Shown: positions 8,505 through 16,702, counted from the stretch's first letter. The stretch is 26,391 nucleotides of DNA from Roseivirga sp. UBA6061 (GCA_002427745.1 DIYF01000175.1:1-26391), one strand, 5' to 3'. A program made the numbers and translations. The notes: generated by a model from the letters alone, not told the origin.

Positions 8505-9261
8505 GTTTGAAAACCAGCTTGTTCTCTGAAGAGCTGTCTTCATCGAAGTAGTAACCTTCCAGATCGAATTGCTTCAGCTCCTCCGGGTCATTGATTCTGT
8601 TCCTGATGATGTATCGTGCCATCAGCCCTCTTGCCTTCTTGGCAAAGAATGAAATGACCTTATACTTATCGTTTTTAAAATCGAGAAACTCCACATCTAC
8701 AATCCGGGCCTTTAATGCCTTTCGGTCTATGGCTTTGAAGTACTCCTGAGATGCCAGGTTAATCAGCACCTTATCTCCCTGGTTTTTCAGATCACGGTTT
8801 ACCAGCTTCGCGATTTTATCTGCCCAGTAATTGTACAAAGTAGTATAATCATCAAAGGCCAGTCTGGTGCCCATTTCAAGTCGGTAGGGCTGTATTATAT
8901 CAAGTGGTCTCAGCAGTCCGTAAAGCCCGGAAAGTATGCGCAAATGCTCTTGTGCATAAAGTATTTCCTCATCGTCAAGCTCTTCGGCTTCCAGGCCGAT
9001 ATAGACATCTCCCTTAAAGGCATAAACTGATTGCTTGGCTATTTTGGGGTGCTTTGCGGCTCTGAATTTGTTATATCGGCTGACATTCAGTTCTGCAAGA
9101 TTCTCGCTGATATCCATGAGCTGCTGTATCTCTTCCTGTGTCTTTTCTTTCAGCACACCAATCAGTTCCATGGTTTCTTTTCTGAACCTGGGATAAGAGG
9201 CTTCAGCACTACAGGGAGTTTCGAAATCGAGAGTCTTCGCAGGGGATATTACTAATAGCAT
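8497..9261 (-). CDS. yaaA: Peroxide stress protein YaaA (DUF328/UPF0246)
   Basis: 254 residues, full length for the family (E. coli YaaA is about 258). It begins MLLVISPAKTLDF, the hallmark N-terminus, and has the family blocks NVSRYNKFRAAKHPKIAKQS and GLYGLLRPLDIIQPYRLEMG. YaaA lowers intracellular free iron and DNA damage during hydrogen peroxide stress in E. coli; the fold binds DNA in vitro. It is first in a two-gene minus-strand unit with arfB, whose start overlaps its stop codon. It diverges from the membrane protein gene at 9489. Confidence 0.95.
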   Translation of the reverse strand: MLLVISPAKTLDFETPCSAEASYPRFRKETMELIGVLKEKTQEEIQQLMDISENLAELNVSRYNKFRAAKHPKIAKQSVYAFKGDVYIGLEAEELDDEEILYAQEHLRILSGLYGLLRPLDIIQPYRLEMGTRLAFDDYTTLYNYWADKIAKLVNRDLKNQGDKVLINLASQEYFKAIDRKALKARIVDVEFLDFKNDKYKVISFFAKKARGLMARYIIRNRINDPEELKQFDLEGYYFDEDSSSENKLVFKRG

Positions 9262-9488
9262 AGGGGTATTTTTAATCAGTGAACAAACATACTACTTGTT
9301 CGGTTTCTTTGTTTGGAAATTTTGAGCTGTGGCAGCTATATTTTCTCCCGGTCAGAACCGATGCCATATGCCGATGGCTTTTTATTCTGATCTTTATCTT
9401 ATCTTATCAACTTTGGAAAGCTGCATTGCTGCTAAAGCACTATGCTTTTGAGCACTTTTTAGTTGTTGCGGCCTGTAAATAAATACGG
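9262..9488. promoter_or_regulatory. Divergent intergenic region yaaA / membrane protein
   Basis: 227 bp that must hold the promoters of yaaA (minus) and of the gene at 9489 (plus). A 67-codon open frame (9279-9482, plus) fills most of it but shows no domain, repeats or credible start context, and I treat it as chance. No clear operator or hairpin was seen. Confidence 0.45.
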
Positions 9489-10565
9489 ATGTCACTTGCA
9501 CACATATTGGAGGCCATCGCAGTAGTGGTCTTAAGTTCTTACTTCGTTATCATCACTTTTTCCTTTTTCAAATTCCGGCTTTCGAGAAAAAAAGAACAGT
9601 TAAACTCATTGATCAGTAACCTGAGGCTCGATGGAGGTAATTTTGATCTACAAAAGAATTTCGATCGCGAATTCTCAAAAAATGACTACCTGCTACCGGT
9701 GATCTTTGTCTCCTTATTGTCTTTTTTCGGCATATTCCTGCTCCTGCTTGGGTGGATGCTTTATGATCAGCCTGATGATATCGAACTGGTAAAAAGTATG
9801 CTCTGGTCAGGAAGTGAGTTTTGGAACGATGACATTTATGGTCGCGAGAAGAAGAGCCTTACGGTAGTGGCCTGGTCACTGCTGGGCGGCTATTTGAGTG
9901 GTGGTCAGTATATCTACAGGAGGTTTTCTACCATAGACCTGACTCCCGGCAATTTCTTTTCGATCGGTATTCGTATGGTCCTGGCCCCTATTGTAGCCCT
10001 GATGCTCTCCTACCTGATCAGCAGTGATGATCCTTCCTCCATCTATTCCAACGGCATTCTCGTGATCGCCTTTCTCACCGGGCTGTTTCCTGAGAGAGGA
10101 CTCAGATTGCTGATGGATAAATCGGCCTCCTTTTTCCCAAACAAAAAAGACCAGGAAGTAAAAAATCTACCTCTGGAGGCAATTGAAGGTATTAGCTATA
10201 TGCACAGACTTCGGCTTAACGAGGTGGGGATTGACAATGTGCAAAACCTGGCGCAGTTCAACTTTATGCTGCTCATCATAAAAACGCCATTTCCTGCCCG
10301 TATTCTGCTCGATTGGGTCTCTCAGGCAAAGCTTTTAATGGAATTTCGCGAGTACGCTCCTGAGCTTCACAAGGTAGGCATTCGTTCGGCACTGGATTTT
10401 ATGGATGCGCTTGATGAGGATGAAAGCCGGCTGCCTGAGATAGCCAGAATCACGGGCCTTGAGCCACTTATGTTAGAGATTAACTACAAGAACCTCAAAG
10501 GTGATAAATCAGTCTGGCTCCTGGAACACTTCAAACAAAACCTGGAGCAGGTCAGTCTTCGATAG
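9489..10565 (+). CDS. Multi-pass membrane protein with C-terminal helix-hairpin-helix-like segment, unknown function
   Basis: 358 residues with an ATG start. Hydrophobic segments lie near residues 8-28, 68-92, 125-140, 155-178 and 184-202. The cytoplasmic C-terminal half contains LPLEAIEGISYMHRLRLNEV continuing GIDNVQNLAQFN (near 229-260), which reads like a helix-hairpin-helix: an 'IEGI' turn followed by a second helix starting at a Gly-Ile-Asp-Asn turn. A second, similar pass occurs at VGIRSALDFMDALDED (near 298-313). Related proteins in Bacteroidota are unnamed. DNA contact by the HhH-like part is only a possibility. It ends 78 bp before hrpB and could be cotranscribed with it. Confidence 0.7.
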   Translation: MSLAHILEAIAVVVLSSYFVIITFSFFKFRLSRKKEQLNSLISNLRLDGGNFDLQKNFDREFSKNDYLLPVIFVSLLSFFGIFLLLLGWMLYDQPDDIELVKSMLWSGSEFWNDDIYGREKKSLTVVAWSLLGGYLSGGQYIYRRFSTIDLTPGNFFSIGIRMVLAPIVALMLSYLISSDDPSSIYSNGILVIAFLTGLFPERGLRLLMDKSASFFPNKKDQEVKNLPLEAIEGISYMHRLRLNEVGIDNVQNLAQFNFMLLIIKTPFPARILLDWVSQAKLLMEFREYAPELHKVGIRSALDFMDALDEDESRLPEIARITGLEPLMLEINYKNLKGDKSVWLLEHFKQNLEQVSLR

Positions 10566-10643
10566 TCCACTCAAAAATTGGCTGATCAGTCTTTCTGATA
10601 TGAGAATAATCCAGACCTTTGCAGCCGAACAATCCTGTACACC

Positions 10644-13127
10644 TTGGCATTTGACCCTTATCAAACTGATTTACCGGTAACCGAAATTATTGAAGAAGTT
10701 CGGGAGCATCTGAATTCAGACAGTACCCTGATCGTAAATGCACCTCCCGGTGCAGGAAAAAGTACGTTGCTTCCCCTGGCTTTAATGGACGCCCCCTGGC
10801 TGGAAGGTCAGAAGATATTGATGCTGGAGCCCAGGCGACTGGCGGCCCGAACCATAGCAGAACGACTCTCCTATTTTCTGGATGAACCCGTTGGCCATAC
10901 GGTAGGTTATCGCATTCGCTTTGAAAACCGGACCTCAGAGAATACGCGCATTGAAGTGCTGACTGAAGGGATTCTTACCCGTATGATCCAAAGTGACAAT
11001 GCCCTGGAAGGCGTTGGTATGGTCATCTTTGATGAGTTTCACGAAAGGAGCATTCATGCAGATGTTGCGCTGGCACTTTGCCGGGAGGCCCAGCAGGTAT
11101 TGCGACCGGACCTGAGGATTCTCGTAATGTCGGCTACCCTGAATATGCCTCAGCTAACCTCACTGCTGGAAGCACCGGCCGTGGTCAGCAAGGGGCGGCA
11201 ATATCCGGTAGATGTCCACTATGCCGGAGACATTGATCAATACCTGATGGCTGAGCTGACTGCTCAAACCATCAAAAAAGCGAGTAAAGCGCATGATGGG
11301 GATATACTAGCCTTTCTACCCGGACAACGGGAAATCCTGAAAGCCAACGAGATATTAAGACGTGAACTGCGCGACTTTGCCATTCACCCTTTGTATGGGG
11401 TACTGCCCCAGAACAAACAGCAGGCGGCTATCTATCCCGATAAACATGGTCGAAGAAAAGTAGTACTGGCCACCTCCATTGCAGAGACCAGCCTGACCAT
11501 AGAAGGCATCAAAATCGTGGTAGACAGCGGTTTTGGACGTACTTCCCGCTTTGATCCTAACTCAGGCTTGTCCTGTCTTAAAACAGTTCGCATTTCTATA
11601 GATTCTGCAGATCAACGGGCCGGCCGAGCCGGAAGACTGAGTCCGGGTGTCTGTTATCGCATGTGGTCGGCTACCACACAGCAGCGTATGACCGAGCACC
11701 GAACTCCTGAGATCATGGAAGCTGATCTCGCATCACTGGTGCTGGACATGGCTCAATGGGGTATTGTAGATGTGCAACAACTGACCTGGCTTACACCTCC
11801 TCCTAAGGGGCCACTGGCACAAGCCACAGACATACTGCACCAACTGGAAGCGCTGGAAGACGGGAGAATTACTGCTCATGGCAAGAGTATGCTGAAGCTG
11901 CCCTGTCATCCCAGGATAGCTCATATGCTCCTGATGGCAGAAGAACATGATACAGTAGCACTCGCAACCGATGTGGCTGCACTGCTGGAGGAGCGAGATC
12001 CCCTGGGCCGGGAAGCAGGCATAGACATTAACACACGTATTGAGGCCCTGAGAACCCACAGGCGCGAAAACCGGGACGGGAGGAAGCTCGGACGGATTGA
12101 AAAGATCGCAGAGCAGTACAGGCGGCTGTTTAAACTCTCTCCGGATAATAGTCATATTGATCCCTTTGAAACCGGTGTGTTGCTCACCCATGCCTACCCT
12201 GAACGCATTGCCTTTGCCCGACCGGGTAACAATGCCCAGTTTCAGCTTTCAAACGGGCGCTATGCCATGGCCGGTCATCGGGAAGATCTGGCGGACGAGC
12301 CCTGGCTGGCAATTGCTCATATCGATGCGCGCGATGGCATGGGTAAGATCTTTATGGCCTCTCCTCTCAACCCCAGGGACCTGGCTCCTTTGGTTAAAGA
12401 AAGAGAGGTCATTACCTGGGATACCGATGAAGGCGGTCTGATCGCTACGCTCAACCTCTGTATCGGGAGCATTGTTCTCAAAAGCAGTCCCTTGCCTGAT
12501 CCTGATGAGTCACACCTGCTGGAAGCCATTTGTGAAGCCATTAAGAAAGAAGGTGAGCAACTGCTGGACTTTAATGAATCGGTAGTACAATGGCAAAACA
12601 AGGTATTGAGTCTGCGCAAATGGAACCCTCAGGAAAACTGGCCTGATGTAAGTACCCATACACTACTATTGACGAACAAAAAGTGGCTTGCCCCCTACCT
12701 GAACCAGGTAAAGAGGCCTGAAGACCTTAAAAAACTAAAGCTACAGGACATATTACAACACAGTCTGGACTACGAGCAACAGCAAAGCCTGGATCAGCTG
12801 GCTCCAACCAGCCTGACCGTACCGAGTGGATCAAAGATCAAATTGATGTATCGTGACAATGCGCAGCCGCCTGTACTCGCAGTGCGGATTCAGGAAGTGT
12901 TCGGGCTCGCGGAAACTCCCGCCATCAACGGTGGAAAACAGACGGTACTTATGCATTTGCTGTCACCGGGCTTTAAACCTGTACAGATTACCTCCGATCT
13001 GAAAAGCTTCTGGAATGATGCCTATTTTGAAGTCCGCAAAGAAATCAAAAGGCGCTATCCGAAGCATGTCTGGCCGGATGATCCATGGAATGAGCCTGCC
13101 ATTCGTGGAGTGAAAAGGAGGAAATAG
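10644..13127 (+). CDS. hrpB: ATP-dependent helicase HrpB (DExH superfamily 2)
   Basis: 827 residues, the usual HrpB length. The start is TTG at 10644, giving MAFDPYQTDLPVTEII, which matches the standard HrpB N-terminus FDPxxTDLPV. Motifs: Walker A APPGAGKST (33-41), DEFH box FDEFHERS (130-133 for DEFH), motif III VMSATLN (near 162), motif VI SADQRAGRAGR (near 320), then a winged-helix/ratchet region and the HrpB C-terminal domain ending RRYPKHVWPDDPWNE. It is an RNA/DNA helicase of the DEAH/RHA group whose cellular role in bacteria is still not well defined. It is convergent with the gene stopping at 13135, with only 7 bp between the stops and no terminator hairpin. Confidence 0.95.
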   Translation: MAFDPYQTDLPVTEIIEEVREHLNSDSTLIVNAPPGAGKSTLLPLALMDAPWLEGQKILMLEPRRLAARTIAERLSYFLDEPVGHTVGYRIRFENRTSENTRIEVLTEGILTRMIQSDNALEGVGMVIFDEFHERSIHADVALALCREAQQVLRPDLRILVMSATLNMPQLTSLLEAPAVVSKGRQYPVDVHYAGDIDQYLMAELTAQTIKKASKAHDGDILAFLPGQREILKANEILRRELRDFAIHPLYGVLPQNKQQAAIYPDKHGRRKVVLATSIAETSLTIEGIKIVVDSGFGRTSRFDPNSGLSCLKTVRISIDSADQRAGRAGRLSPGVCYRMWSATTQQRMTEHRTPEIMEADLASLVLDMAQWGIVDVQQLTWLTPPPKGPLAQATDILHQLEALEDGRITAHGKSMLKLPCHPRIAHMLLMAEEHDTVALATDVAALLEERDPLGREAGIDINTRIEALRTHRRENRDGRKLGRIEKIAEQYRRLFKLSPDNSHIDPFETGVLLTHAYPERIAFARPGNNAQFQLSNGRYAMAGHREDLADEPWLAIAHIDARDGMGKIFMASPLNPRDLAPLVKEREVITWDTDEGGLIATLNLCIGSIVLKSSPLPDPDESHLLEAICEAIKKEGEQLLDFNESVVQWQNKVLSLRKWNPQENWPDVSTHTLLLTNKKWLAPYLNQVKRPEDLKKLKLQDILQHSLDYEQQQSLDQLAPTSLTVPSGSKIKLMYRDNAQPPVLAVRIQEVFGLAETPAINGGKQTVLMHLLSPGFKPVQITSDLKSFWNDAYFEVRKEIKRRYPKHVWPDDPWNEPAIRGVKRRK

Positions 13128-13134
13128 TGTATCG

Positions 13135-13860
13135 TCAATCGAGTTCACGGAGTAACTCCTGTGCGGAAGTCTGGTAAAAAGACCTCTTTTCAAGAAGCTG
13201 CTCCAGCACCTTTATGGCCTGAGCTTCCTGCTCGTTTTTTAAATATGCCAGTGCGAGATACCACTGTGCGTCAGTATAAAACGAATTCTCAGGATTAACC
13301 TGCTTCAGCACTTTAATCGCTTCCTCTGCCCGGCCGGTAACCAGAAGGGCATTGCCGAGATATAGGCGCTGCCCCCTGAAGTCAATGCCCTGGTCTATCC
13401 GGGATTGCATAAGCTCAATGGCCCGATCATAATCTCCCCTTCCATAAAGCTGAAAGACCTCTTCTGCCTCATCTCCGGCAGCCTCTCCTCTTACCATACT
13501 TTCTGCCGGATAAGGATCAAAATATGCTTCAAAAATGGCCGAATTATCAGTTCTGAGGCTCAACCAGCCGAAGGTGATCAATAGCAGAACAAGTGAAGCT
13601 GCCAGCCAATACCACCTGGAGGAGACCGTTGATCCCTGTGGTTTTTCAGGTTCAGTTCTGGCAAAAACAGCTTTGAGCTCAGTTTTCAGCTCTACCTTTT
13701 TTTGAGCTTCCAGAGAAGCCAGCATACTTCGTTGAAACATCACGGCTTTTCTGAACTCTTCTTCCTGATCAAACTTAGAATGAAACTGAATTTGTTCTTC
13801 CGGTGTCAGGTCAGCTGTAATTCCACGTTCAATCAATTCCTTATCCTGCTCAGTCAGCAT
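13135..13860 (-). CDS. Membrane TPR protein coupled to ECF sigma factor, probable anti-sigma or signal partner
   Basis: 241 residues from the ATG at 13858-13860. A frame reaching back to 13914 would run far into the sigma factor, so the coupled ATG is preferred: ATGCTGA overlaps the sigma stop by 7 nt. The cytoplasmic N-terminus (MLTEQDKELIERGITADLTP) has the look of short anti-sigma cytoplasmic segments. One transmembrane helix lies near 83-101 (YWLAASLVLLLITFGWL). The periplasmic part begins IFEAYFDPYPAESMVRGE, a phrase I associate with Bacteroidota TPR partners of ECF factors, followed by about two to three TPR hairpins (135-235). I infer that it holds or senses for the sigma factor. A classic zinc anti-sigma motif (HxxxCxxC) is absent. 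Confidence 0.8.
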   Translation of the reverse strand: MLTEQDKELIERGITADLTPEEQIQFHSKFDQEEEFRKAVMFQRSMLASLEAQKKVELKTELKAVFARTEPEKPQGSTVSSRWYWLAASLVLLLITFGWLSLRTDNSAIFEAYFDPYPAESMVRGEAAGDEAEEVFQLYGRGDYDRAIELMQSRIDQGIDFRGQRLYLGNALLVTGRAEEAIKVLKQVNPENSFYTDAQWYLALAYLKNEQEAQAIKVLEQLLEKRSFYQTSAQELLRELD

Positions 13861-14441
13861 CTGTCTCCCTCCTTTCTCCCGGCCTGATTGGTTTCTGCCG
13901 CATAAGCCGTCCATTTCTTATAACATCGGGCCTTTGTCGTTTTTGCCACATTGCTGTTGGCAAAGCCCATCAAACCGGTAATGTCCTGCATTCGCAGCTT
14001 ATCGACATAAAAGAAGTACAGAATATCTCTGCATCGTTCAGAAAGCTGCTGCCATGACTCCATTGTTCTTTCAAGCAGAACCCTGTCAAATTGCTCGTTT
14101 TCAGAAACATAAACAGAGTCATAATAAAACCTCTCTATGTCCCGGAGCTTCCGTCTGGTCCTTTCTTCCTGCCTGAGCCTGGCCAGCAAAGTATTGTGAC
14201 AGGTGCGATATAAGTAAGCTCTTACATTCAGAATCATATCTTCTTTCCCGCTCAGCAGCTTTTCTCTCATATTCATTATCGCCTCAACGAAGATGTCTTC
14301 TGCGTCTTCAGGTGAGCATTTGTTTTCTCTTGAAAGTCTCTCGAAGCAGTACAGGGCATGTCGTTTATAAAAAACTCCGAGCACTTCGTTATTGCCTCTG
14401 CCCAACTCTTCTATGAGCTTTTTCCAGTCTTCTTTTTGCAA
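13854..14441 (-). CDS. ECF-type RNA polymerase sigma factor
   Basis: 195 residues. The start is TTG (14439-14441): an in-frame TAG lies two codons upstream, and the N-terminus MQKEDWKKLIEELGRGNNEV fits family starts. Region 2 is FYKRHALYCFERLSREN with SPEDAEDIFVEAIMNMREKL (near 24-63), including the -10 recognition helix; region 4 is LSERCRDILYFFYVDKLRMQ then DITGLMGFANSNVAKTTKAR (near 132-172), the -35 reading helix-turn-helix. It is followed by its membrane TPR partner with overlapping codons, and preceded by a small HTH gene on the same strand. The target promoters are unknown; autoregulation is usual for the class but no motif was identified. Confidence 0.92.
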   Translation of the reverse strand: MQKEDWKKLIEELGRGNNEVLGVFYKRHALYCFERLSRENKCSPEDAEDIFVEAIMNMREKLLSGKEDMILNVRAYLYRTCHNTLLARLRQEERTRRKLRDIERFYYDSVYVSENEQFDRVLLERTMESWQQLSERCRDILYFFYVDKLRMQDITGLMGFANSNVAKTTKARCYKKWTAYAAETNQAGRKEGDRC

Positions 14442-14552
14442 TGGCTAAGGAATCATGCGGTAAATGCCCGCTTTCTTCCGAAAAGATAAGTAAATACCTG
14501 CCACTTTACATGTCCGATTTACGGTACCGTCCATTCCCGCTGATCGGATCAA

Positions 14553-14581
14553 CTGCCAAGCAGGCAGAAGCTATTTGGCAG
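14553..14581. repeat. Inverted repeat at the 3' end of the small HTH gene
   Basis: CTGCCAA (14553-14559) and TTGGCAG (14575-14581) form a 7-bp inverted repeat with a 15-nt spacer that spans the stop codon of the HTH gene (14571-14573). An inner alternative, CTGCC aagca GGCAG (14553-14567), competes with it. No T run follows on the minus strand, so termination would be weak; it may attenuate transcription from the HTH gene into the sigma factor gene. Confidence 0.35.
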
Positions 14582-14738
14582 GTAACACCAATTGATATAT
14601 TTCCTGACAGTGAGCCGGAGACAACAGACGGTTTTTGGGGATTTCTATATCAGATCGTTTCAATAACCTGTAAAGCGTCTTATAAGAAATATTCAGCTCT
14701 CTTGCCAGTTCTTCTCGCGTCTTGAATTGATGAGTCAT
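14571..14738 (-). CDS. Small helix-turn-helix DNA-binding protein (55 residues)
   Basis: ATG at 14736-14738, stop TAG at 14571-14573. The protein begins MTHQFKTREELARELNISYK and continues TLYRLLKRSDIEIPKNRLLS, ending with PAHCQEIYQLVLPAK. Residues 7-28 form a textbook helix-turn-helix: TREELARELNIS is the first helix and turn, YKTLYRLLKR the recognition helix; it resembles the short MerR/excisionase-like HTH proteins common in Bacteroidota. It is too short for usual ORF cut-offs and overlaps an open frame on the other strand (14441-14725) that I consider spurious. It is 129 bp upstream of the ECF sigma gene on the same strand and divergent from the peptide cluster at 15024, so it may regulate either. 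Confidence 0.75.
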   Translation of the reverse strand: MTHQFKTREELARELNISYKTLYRLLKRSDIEIPKNRLLSPAHCQEIYQLVLPAK

Positions 14739-15023
14739 TCTCTTTATCGGTTGGTTATTTCAGAGTGACATTTTCGCAAAAAGGTAAACACATCAATATC
14801 AGATTTCTATGCAGAAAATGGAAAGTTTATACTTATGATATATAATTCAGGACAATATCGGACATTATAAGCCAATTCCGGCCATCCGGACTGCGGCCCG
14901 ATGCCTTTTGAAACAAGCCTCCTAATTTAAGCTCAACGCTCAACCTCAACCAGGTAAAGCGCACCATCAACTGAAATATTTCTTTCTGTGAAAAGAAGGT
15001 GATTAGCACTTAACACACAAGAC
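14739..15023. promoter_or_regulatory. Divergent control region of HTH gene and peptide cluster
   Basis: 285 bp between the HTH start (minus) and the VKOR gene start (plus). It contains a two-copy tandem repeat, GGACAATATC / GGACATTATA (14850-14869, 8 of 10 bases equal, period one helical turn); three copies of CTCAAC (14932-14937, 14939-14944, 14945-14950); and a short inverted repeat TTCTTT ctgtga AAAGAA (14980-14997) in the probable leader. No precursor-like small frame was found in it. That these are regulator sites is inference; a clear promoter could not be named. Confidence 0.45.
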
Positions 15024-16619
15024 ATGGAGCAAACTGACAAGCACCTGATTGATATGATCAGGAGCTACCTGAAAAGAGAAAACTACCAGATAAACATCGA
15101 TGATCTGGGACTCCAGCTGCTGAGTAACCAGAGCTTTCCCAGTGTAAAGTCTATTACCGATACGCTGGACTATTTCGGAGTTAAGAATATTGCCGTTAAC
15201 ATACCCAAGTCTGCCCTGGAGCAGCTACCTCGTCATTTCATGGCAGTAATGCATGACCGGGCCAATGCCATAGTATTCGTAACCCGGTCGGGCAAAGGTG
15301 TCAAAGTCTTTAAAACAGATGGCTCCAGCGAAACGCTCAGTCAGGAGGACTTTTGTGAACAATGGACCGGAACCATCATCGCCATAGAAGGAAATACTGA
15401 CAAGAAAACCGGATTCAGTGTATCACTTAATAATGCTCAGATCCCCCTTGCACTTCTTGTTATCGGAGCTCTTTTGGTCAACCTGGTTCCCTTCAACCTG
15501 CAAGGTCTTATATATACACTGCTTGGTACTTTTGGGCTGATAATCAGCTACTTTCTGGTCCAGGAAGATCTGGGTATCTACAATGGGACTACAGCCAAAA
15601 TATGTAACTCAACCAACGCCAACCTGAGCTGTGATGAGGTGGTCAAATCAAAAAATGCCAAACTCTTCAACATCTTCTCTCTCAGCGATATCTCCATTGT
15701 CTACTTTACGGGTATACTCCTGCTTAACAGTTTACTTGGCTTTGATCACAGGTTCTTCTTGCTGCTTTCACTTATCAGCCTGCCCTTTGTACTGTACTCT
15801 CTGTACTCCCAGGCCTTTGTTCTGAAAAAGTGGTGCCCTCTCTGTCTTATGGTAGGCGCGGTCCTGGTTGCTCAGTTTGTAGCTTCCCTCAACATTCCGT
15901 TGACTGACCTTATGCCTGATCTGGCTTTTGGCCTGAAAGGCACAATTGTACTTATAAGCGCTTACTTGTTTTGGCTATACTTTAAGTCATTGGTTCAGGA
16001 TCATCATGATCTCAAGCAGACTCAGACTGAATATCTCAAATTCAAGCGGAGTGAAAACCTGTTTCCCGGGCTCCTGGCACAGCACCCCAGAGGAGCATCC
16101 GTTTTACCAGATGATACAGTAAAGGTGGCTTTTGGTAATCCTCAGGCTCCTCTTACCTTTTACACGGTGACCAACCCCTTTTGCGGGCACTGCACGAGTA
16201 CTTTTGAAGTATTTGATCAATTACTCGCCACACGCGGAGACCAGTTTCAGTTACACCTTGTTTTTAGCGTTCCCAGCGATCAGGAGCAACCCAGTACACA
16301 AATAGCCCAAAGGATCATCGAGCTCTACGAGAAACGGCCAGATCGGGCTTATAAAGCTCTGAGTGATTGGTATGCCAAAAAGAAAGTAAAGGCATGGCAA
16401 TCAGAATTCGGACTTCCGGAGGGTGATGCCTCTTTCAAAAGAATATTGGAAAACAAGGAATGGTGCCGCACCAACAACGTTCAGGGCACGCCCACCACAT
16501 TTATAGGCCAGTATATGTATCCCACGGCATACGCAATACAGGACCTGCTCTTTTTGATCGATGATCTGGTTGAAGACAATTCTGTTGTGCTACAACCGGC
16601 AGACCACGTGCTTGTATAG
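15024..16619 (+). CDS. Membrane oxidoreductase: degenerate C39-like + VKOR + thioredoxin (DsbG-like) fusion
   Basis: 531 residues with an ATG start. Residues 1-122 align by eye with a C39 peptidase domain (SFPSVKSITDTLDYFGV, ending SQEDFCEQWTGTIIAIE) but the catalytic Cys and His are missing. Residues 135-322 form a multi-helix VKOR domain with the loop cysteine pair C194/C203 (CNSTNANLSC) and the active WCPLC pair C271/C274. Residues 360-515 are a thioredoxin/DsbG-like domain with NPFCGHC (C387/C390) and the cis-proline loop GTPTTF (P490). VKOR with a thioredoxin partner makes disulfides in exported proteins and passes electrons to quinone. Its place directly before a cysteine-rich double-glycine peptide suggests that it oxidises that peptide; the dead C39-like domain may hold the leader. 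The role is inferred from context. Confidence 0.88.
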   Translation: MEQTDKHLIDMIRSYLKRENYQINIDDLGLQLLSNQSFPSVKSITDTLDYFGVKNIAVNIPKSALEQLPRHFMAVMHDRANAIVFVTRSGKGVKVFKTDGSSETLSQEDFCEQWTGTIIAIEGNTDKKTGFSVSLNNAQIPLALLVIGALLVNLVPFNLQGLIYTLLGTFGLIISYFLVQEDLGIYNGTTAKICNSTNANLSCDEVVKSKNAKLFNIFSLSDISIVYFTGILLLNSLLGFDHRFFLLLSLISLPFVLYSLYSQAFVLKKWCPLCLMVGAVLVAQFVASLNIPLTDLMPDLAFGLKGTIVLISAYLFWLYFKSLVQDHHDLKQTQTEYLKFKRSENLFPGLLAQHPRGASVLPDDTVKVAFGNPQAPLTFYTVTNPFCGHCTSTFEVFDQLLATRGDQFQLHLVFSVPSDQEQPSTQIAQRIIELYEKRPDRAYKALSDWYAKKKVKAWQSEFGLPEGDASFKRILENKEWCRTNNVQGTPTTFIGQYMYPTAYAIQDLLFLIDDLVEDNSVVLQPADHVLV

Positions 16620-16648
16620 CTCAAAATACCCTTGCAAGGCAGACATAT

Positions 16649-16676
16649 GCTGCGAGTGTCTTTAATGGTTCGCAGC
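16649..16676 (+). repeat. Inverted repeat upstream of the peptide gene
   Basis: GCTGCGA (16649-16655) pairs with TCGCAGC (16670-16676) across 14 nt, in the 83-bp gap between the VKOR-fusion stop and the peptide start. A short T run (16685-16689) follows. It may be a weak terminator of the oxidoreductase transcript, a 5' stabilising structure of the peptide mRNA, or an operator; the sequence does not decide. Confidence 0.4.
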
Positions 16677-16702
16677 CGACTGAATTTTTAAATTTCAAAA
16701 TC

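Noticed and set aside
9279..9482. 67-residue frame upstream of the membrane protein
   Set aside because: No domain, no homologue I recognise, composition like random sequence; it occupies the divergent promoter region of yaaA.
11733..12619. Open frames inside hrpB on both strands
   Set aside because: They are shadows of the conserved helicase frame, with no motifs of their own.
13861..13914. Longer N-terminus for the membrane TPR protein
   Set aside because: It would overlap the sigma factor C-terminus by 61 nt; the ATG at 13860 gives the classic overlapping stop/start.
14521..14530. Palindrome ACGGTACCGT between HTH and sigma genes
   Set aside because: A 10-bp palindrome is expected dozens of times by chance in a window of this size; no supporting context.
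14441..14725. 94-residue plus-strand frame
   Set aside because: It overlaps the sigma start and is antisense to the small HTH gene, whose translation has a clear helix-turn-helix; the plus frame shows no domain.
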